From the NCBI GenBank assembly GCA_029962745.1, contig CM057154.1, positions 18,246,078 through 18,310,077 on the forward strand: a stretch of DNA of 64,000 bases, read 5' to 3'. Below the pieces are notes generated by a model. It had not been told where the DNA came from and did not search any database. It worked only from the letters and a program-made list of their open reading frames with translations. Source of the stretch: Echinometra lucunter. Its lineage: Eukaryota > Echinodermata > Echinoidea > Camarodonta > Echinometridae. A program made the position numbers and the translations under genes. Positions 60,240-64,000 of this stretch are shown here, in pieces (positions within the stretch are counted from its first letter, which is position 1; every line of letters begins with the position of its first letter).

Positions 60240-63200
60240 GCAAGATGTAACTTGGAACAGGTAAAATGCTAGATTTTAGTGAAAATAATGCAAAACAATT
60301 AAAGACAGAAATTTTGGAACACGCAAAATGCAGACTGGGACAGCTAAAATGGGGAAACGAAACTGAGGCAAGTGCGAAGTCAAAACATTGATATAAGTAT
60401 AGTCGAATCAATACAATACGAAGATAGAAATTTTGGAGCACGCAAAATGCAGACTGGAACAGGTAAAATGCAATAACTCAATAAAAGTATATAATGTAGT
60501 TTAACAAATACAATGCAAAGATAGAAATTTTGGAACACGCACAATGCAGATTGGAACAGGTAAAATGCAGCAACAGAATTGAGGCAAGTGTGAAGTCAAG
60601 ACATTGATACGATACAATCAATAGGCCTACAATATAAAGAAAGAAATTTTGGAACACGCAAAATGCAGACTGGAACAGTTAAAATGCAATAACTCAATTA
60701 AAGTATATTATGTAGTTTAAGAATACAATACAAAGATAGAAGTTTTGGAACTTGTAAAATGCAGATTGGAACAGGTAAAATGCAGTAACTAAATTGAGGC
60801 AAGTGTGAAGTCAAGACAGTATAGTCGAAACAATACAATACGAAGAAAGAAATTTTGGAACAGGTAAAATGCAGATTGGAACAGTTAAAATGCAATAACT
60901 CAATGAAAGTATATTATGTAGTTTAAAGAATACAATACAAAGATAGAAGTTTTGGAACTTGTAGAATGCAGATTGGAACAGGTAAAATGCAGTAACTAAA
61001 TTGAGGCAAGTGTAAAGTCAAGACATTGATACAGTGTAGTCGAATCAATACAATAGGAAGAAAGAAATATTGGAACAGGTAAAATGCAGATTGGAACAGG
61101 TAAAATGCAATAACTCAATGAAAGTATATTATGTAGTTTAAGAATACAATACAAAGATAGAAGTTTTGGAACTTGTAAAATGCAGATTGGAACCGGTAAA
61201 ATGCAGTAACTAAATTGAGGCAAGTGTGAAGTCAAGACAGTACAGTCGAATCAATACAGTACGAAGAAAGAATTTTTGGAACAGGTAAAATGCATATTGG
61301 AACAGGTAAAATGCAATAACTCAATAAAAGTATATTATATAGTTTAAAGAATACAATACAAAGATAGGTGTTTTGGAACTTGTAAAATGCAGATTGGAAC
61401 AGGTAAAATGCAGTAACTCAATAAAAGTATATTATATAGTTTAATGAATACAATACAAAGATAGATGTTTTGGAACTTGTAAAATGCAGATTGGAACAGG
61501 TAAAATGCAGTAACTAAATTGAGGCATGTGTGAAGTCAAGACAGTATAGTCGAAACAATACAATACGAAGAAAGAAATTTTGGAACAGGTAAAATGCAGA
61601 TTGGAACAGTTAAAATGCAATAACTCAATGAAAGTATATTATGTAGTTTAAGAATACAATACAAAGATAGAAGTTGTGGAACTTGTAAAATGCAGATTGG
61701 AACAGGTAAAATGCAGTAACTAAATTGAGGCAAGTGTGAAGTCAAGACACTGATACAGTGTAGTCGAATCAATACAATAGGAAGAAAGAAATATTGGAAC
61801 AGGTAGAATGCAGATTGGAACAGGTAAAATGCAATAACTCAATAAAAGTATATTATATAGTTTAAAGAATACAATACAAAGATAGATGTTTTGGAACTTG
61901 TAAAATGCAGATTGGAACAGGTAAAATGCAGTAACTAAATTGAGGCATGTGTGAAGTCAAGACAGTATAGTCGAAACAATACAATACGAAGAAAGAAATT
62001 TTGGAACAGGTAAAATGCAGATTGGAACAGTTAAAATGCAATAACTCAATGAAAGTATATTATGTAGTTTAAGAATACAATACAAAGATAGAAGTTTTGG
62101 AACTTGTAAAATGCAGATTGGAACAGGTAAAATGCAGTAACTAAATTGAGGCAAGTGTGAAGTCAAGACAGTAAAGTCGAATCAATACAGTACGAAGAAA
62201 GAATTTTTGGAACAGGTAAAATGCATAATGGAACAGTTAAAATGCAATAACTCAATAAAAGTATATTATGTAGTTTAAGAATACAATACAAAGATAGAAG
62301 TTGTGGAACTTGTAAAATGCAGATTGGAACAGGTAAAATGCAGTAACTAAATTTAGGCAAGTGTGAAGTCAAGACATTGATACAGTGTAGTCGAATCAAT
62401 ACAATAGGAAGAAAGAAATATTGGAACAGGTAGAATGCAGATTGGAACAGGTAAAATGCAATAACTCAATAAAAGTATATTATGTAGTTTAAAGAATACA
62501 ATACAAAGATAGATGTTTTGGAACTTGTAAAATGTAGATTGGAACAGGTAAAATGCAGTAACTAAATTGAGGCAAGTGTGAAGTCAAGACAGTATAGTCG
62601 AAACAATACAATACGAAGAAAGAAATTTTGGAACAGGTAAAATGCAGATTGGAACAGTTAAAATGCAATAACTCAATGAAAGTATATTATGTAGTTTAAG
62701 AATACAATACAAAGATAGAAGTTTTGGAACTTGTAAAATGCAGATTGGAACAGGTAAAATGCAGTAACTAAATTTAGGCAAGTGTGAAGTCAAGACATTG
62801 ATACAGTGTAGTCGAATCAATACAATAGGAAGAAAGAAATATTGGAACAGGTAGAATGCAGATTGGAACAGGTAAAATGCAATAACTCAATAAAAGTATA
62901 TTATGTAGTTTAAAGAATACAATACAAAGATAGATGTTTTGGAACTTGTAAAATGTAGATTGGAACAGGTAAAATGCAGTAACTAAATTGAGGCAAGTGT
63001 GAAGTCAAGACAGTATAGTCGAAACAATACAATACGAAGAAAGAAATTTTGGAACAGGTAAAATGCAGATTGGAACAGTTAAAATGCAATAACTCAATGA
63101 AAGTATATTATGTAGTTTAAGAATACAAAACAAAGATAGAAGTTGTGGAACTTGTAAAATGCAGATTGGAACAGGTAAAATGCAGTAACTAAATTGAGGC

Positions 63201-64000
63201 AAGTGTAAAGTCAAGACATTGATACAGTGTAGTCGAATCAATACAATAGGAAGAAAGAAATATTGGAACAGGTAGAATGCAGATTGGAACAGGTAAAATG
63301 CAATAACTCAATAAAAGTATATTATATAGTTTAAAGAATACAATACAAAATAGGTGTTTTGGAACTTGTAAAATGCAGATTGGAAGAGGTAAAATGCAGT
63401 AACTAAATTGAGGCATGTGTAAAGTCAAGACATTGATACAGTGTAGTCGAATCAATACAATAGGAAGAAAGAAATATTGGAACAGGTAGAATGCAGATTG
63501 GAACAGGTAAAATGCAATAACTCAATAAAAGTATATTATATAGTTTAAAGAATACAATACAAAGATAGATGTTTTGGAACTTGTAAAATGCAGATTGGAA
63601 CAGGTAAAATGCAGTAACTAAATTGAGGCATGTGTGAAGTCAAGACAGTATAGTCGAAACAATACAATACGAAGAAAGAAATTTTGGAACAGGTAAAATG
63701 CAGATTGGAACAGTTAAAATGCAATAACTCAATGAAAGTATATTATGTAGTTTAAGAATACAATACAAAGATAGAAGTTTTGGAACTTGTAAAATGCAGA
63801 TTGGAACCGGTAAAATGCAGTAACTAAATTGAGGCAAGTGTGAAGTCAAGACAGTACAGTCGAATCAATACAGTACGAAGAAAGAATTTTTGGAACAGGT
63901 AAAATGCATATTGGAACAGGTAAAATGCAATAACTCAATAAAAGTATATTATATAGTTTAAAGAATACAATACAAAGATAGGTGTTTTGGAACTTGTAAA
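60240..64000 (-). repeat. hierarchical satellite, right arm (inverted), runs off the window
   Basis: The same satellite as the left arm in reverse orientation (GGAACAGGTAAAATGCAGAT words), about 18 units. Recurrences of 421 bp are seen at 61536, 61957, 62584 and 63005 (with 62163 one unit after 61957). The units nearest the centre are the most divergent (GGAACACGCAAAATGCAG variant). The array continues past the right edge. Confidence 0.95.

Noticed and set aside
54686..63849. Many similar open frames of 60-90 codons with repeated CILPVPICIL-type sequence
   Set aside because: They are the 21-bp satellite subunit (seven codons) read in frame on each arm. Their ends follow the repeat period and there is no gene-like context.

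Overview
The window is animal nuclear DNA. Genes are split into short exons with GT-AG introns, and the genome is AT-rich and packed with small mobile elements, microsatellites and long C/G runs. The proteins are animal families. The style of the repeats (tRNA-headed SINEs, palindromic MITEs, LINE tails ending in short tandem motifs, TACATGTACATG-type words) suggests a marine invertebrate deuterostome, most likely an echinoderm such as a sea urchin. That taxonomic guess is inference; no species call is possible from sequence alone.

Three genes can be reconstructed. (1) 708-18975, minus strand: the 5' half of an SLC13-family sodium-coupled dicarboxylate/citrate transporter. Six coding exons are visible, one short exon is unidentified, and the 3' half lies beyond the left edge. 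(2) 23572-40669, minus strand: a complete RNF10 (RING finger protein 10) gene of 17 coding exons. All splice phases agree and the joined frame is 2622 nt (873 codons plus stop). (3) 48.95 kb onward, plus strand: the 5' end of an SLC27A/FATP fatty-acid transport protein (acyl-CoA synthetase), with a TATA box, a probable noncoding exon and two coding exons. The rest is not found before the right edge. SLC13 and RNF10 lie in tandem on the minus strand, and RNF10 and SLC27A are divergent across about 8 kb. I see no evidence that they form a pathway.

The remainder is repeat DNA, some of it carrying readable history. SLC13 introns hold a nested fold-back, a PIF/Harbinger-like MITE, decayed copies of SLC13 exons 4 and 5, a 1.2 kb tandem duplication carrying a tRNA-derived SINE split by a mariner-like MITE, and a 1.2 kb inverted-repeat element. 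RNF10 exon 4 is followed upstream by two degenerate tandem copies of itself, and RNF10 intron 1 holds an antisense LINE fragment with a 446-codon open frame. The RNF10-SLC27A gap (42.6-46.3 kb) is a 165-185 bp satellite with GAGCGAGCG cores, invaded by a hAT-like MITE with a perfect 8-bp target duplication.

The right end (54.57-64.0 kb) is a hierarchical satellite (21, about 105, about 210 and 421 bp periods) in two inverted arms around a 3.3 kb spacer. The arms share a diagnostic insertion at mirrored positions. This is the most unusual structure in the window. I found no credible new protein-coding system; the many short open frames are repeat-derived.
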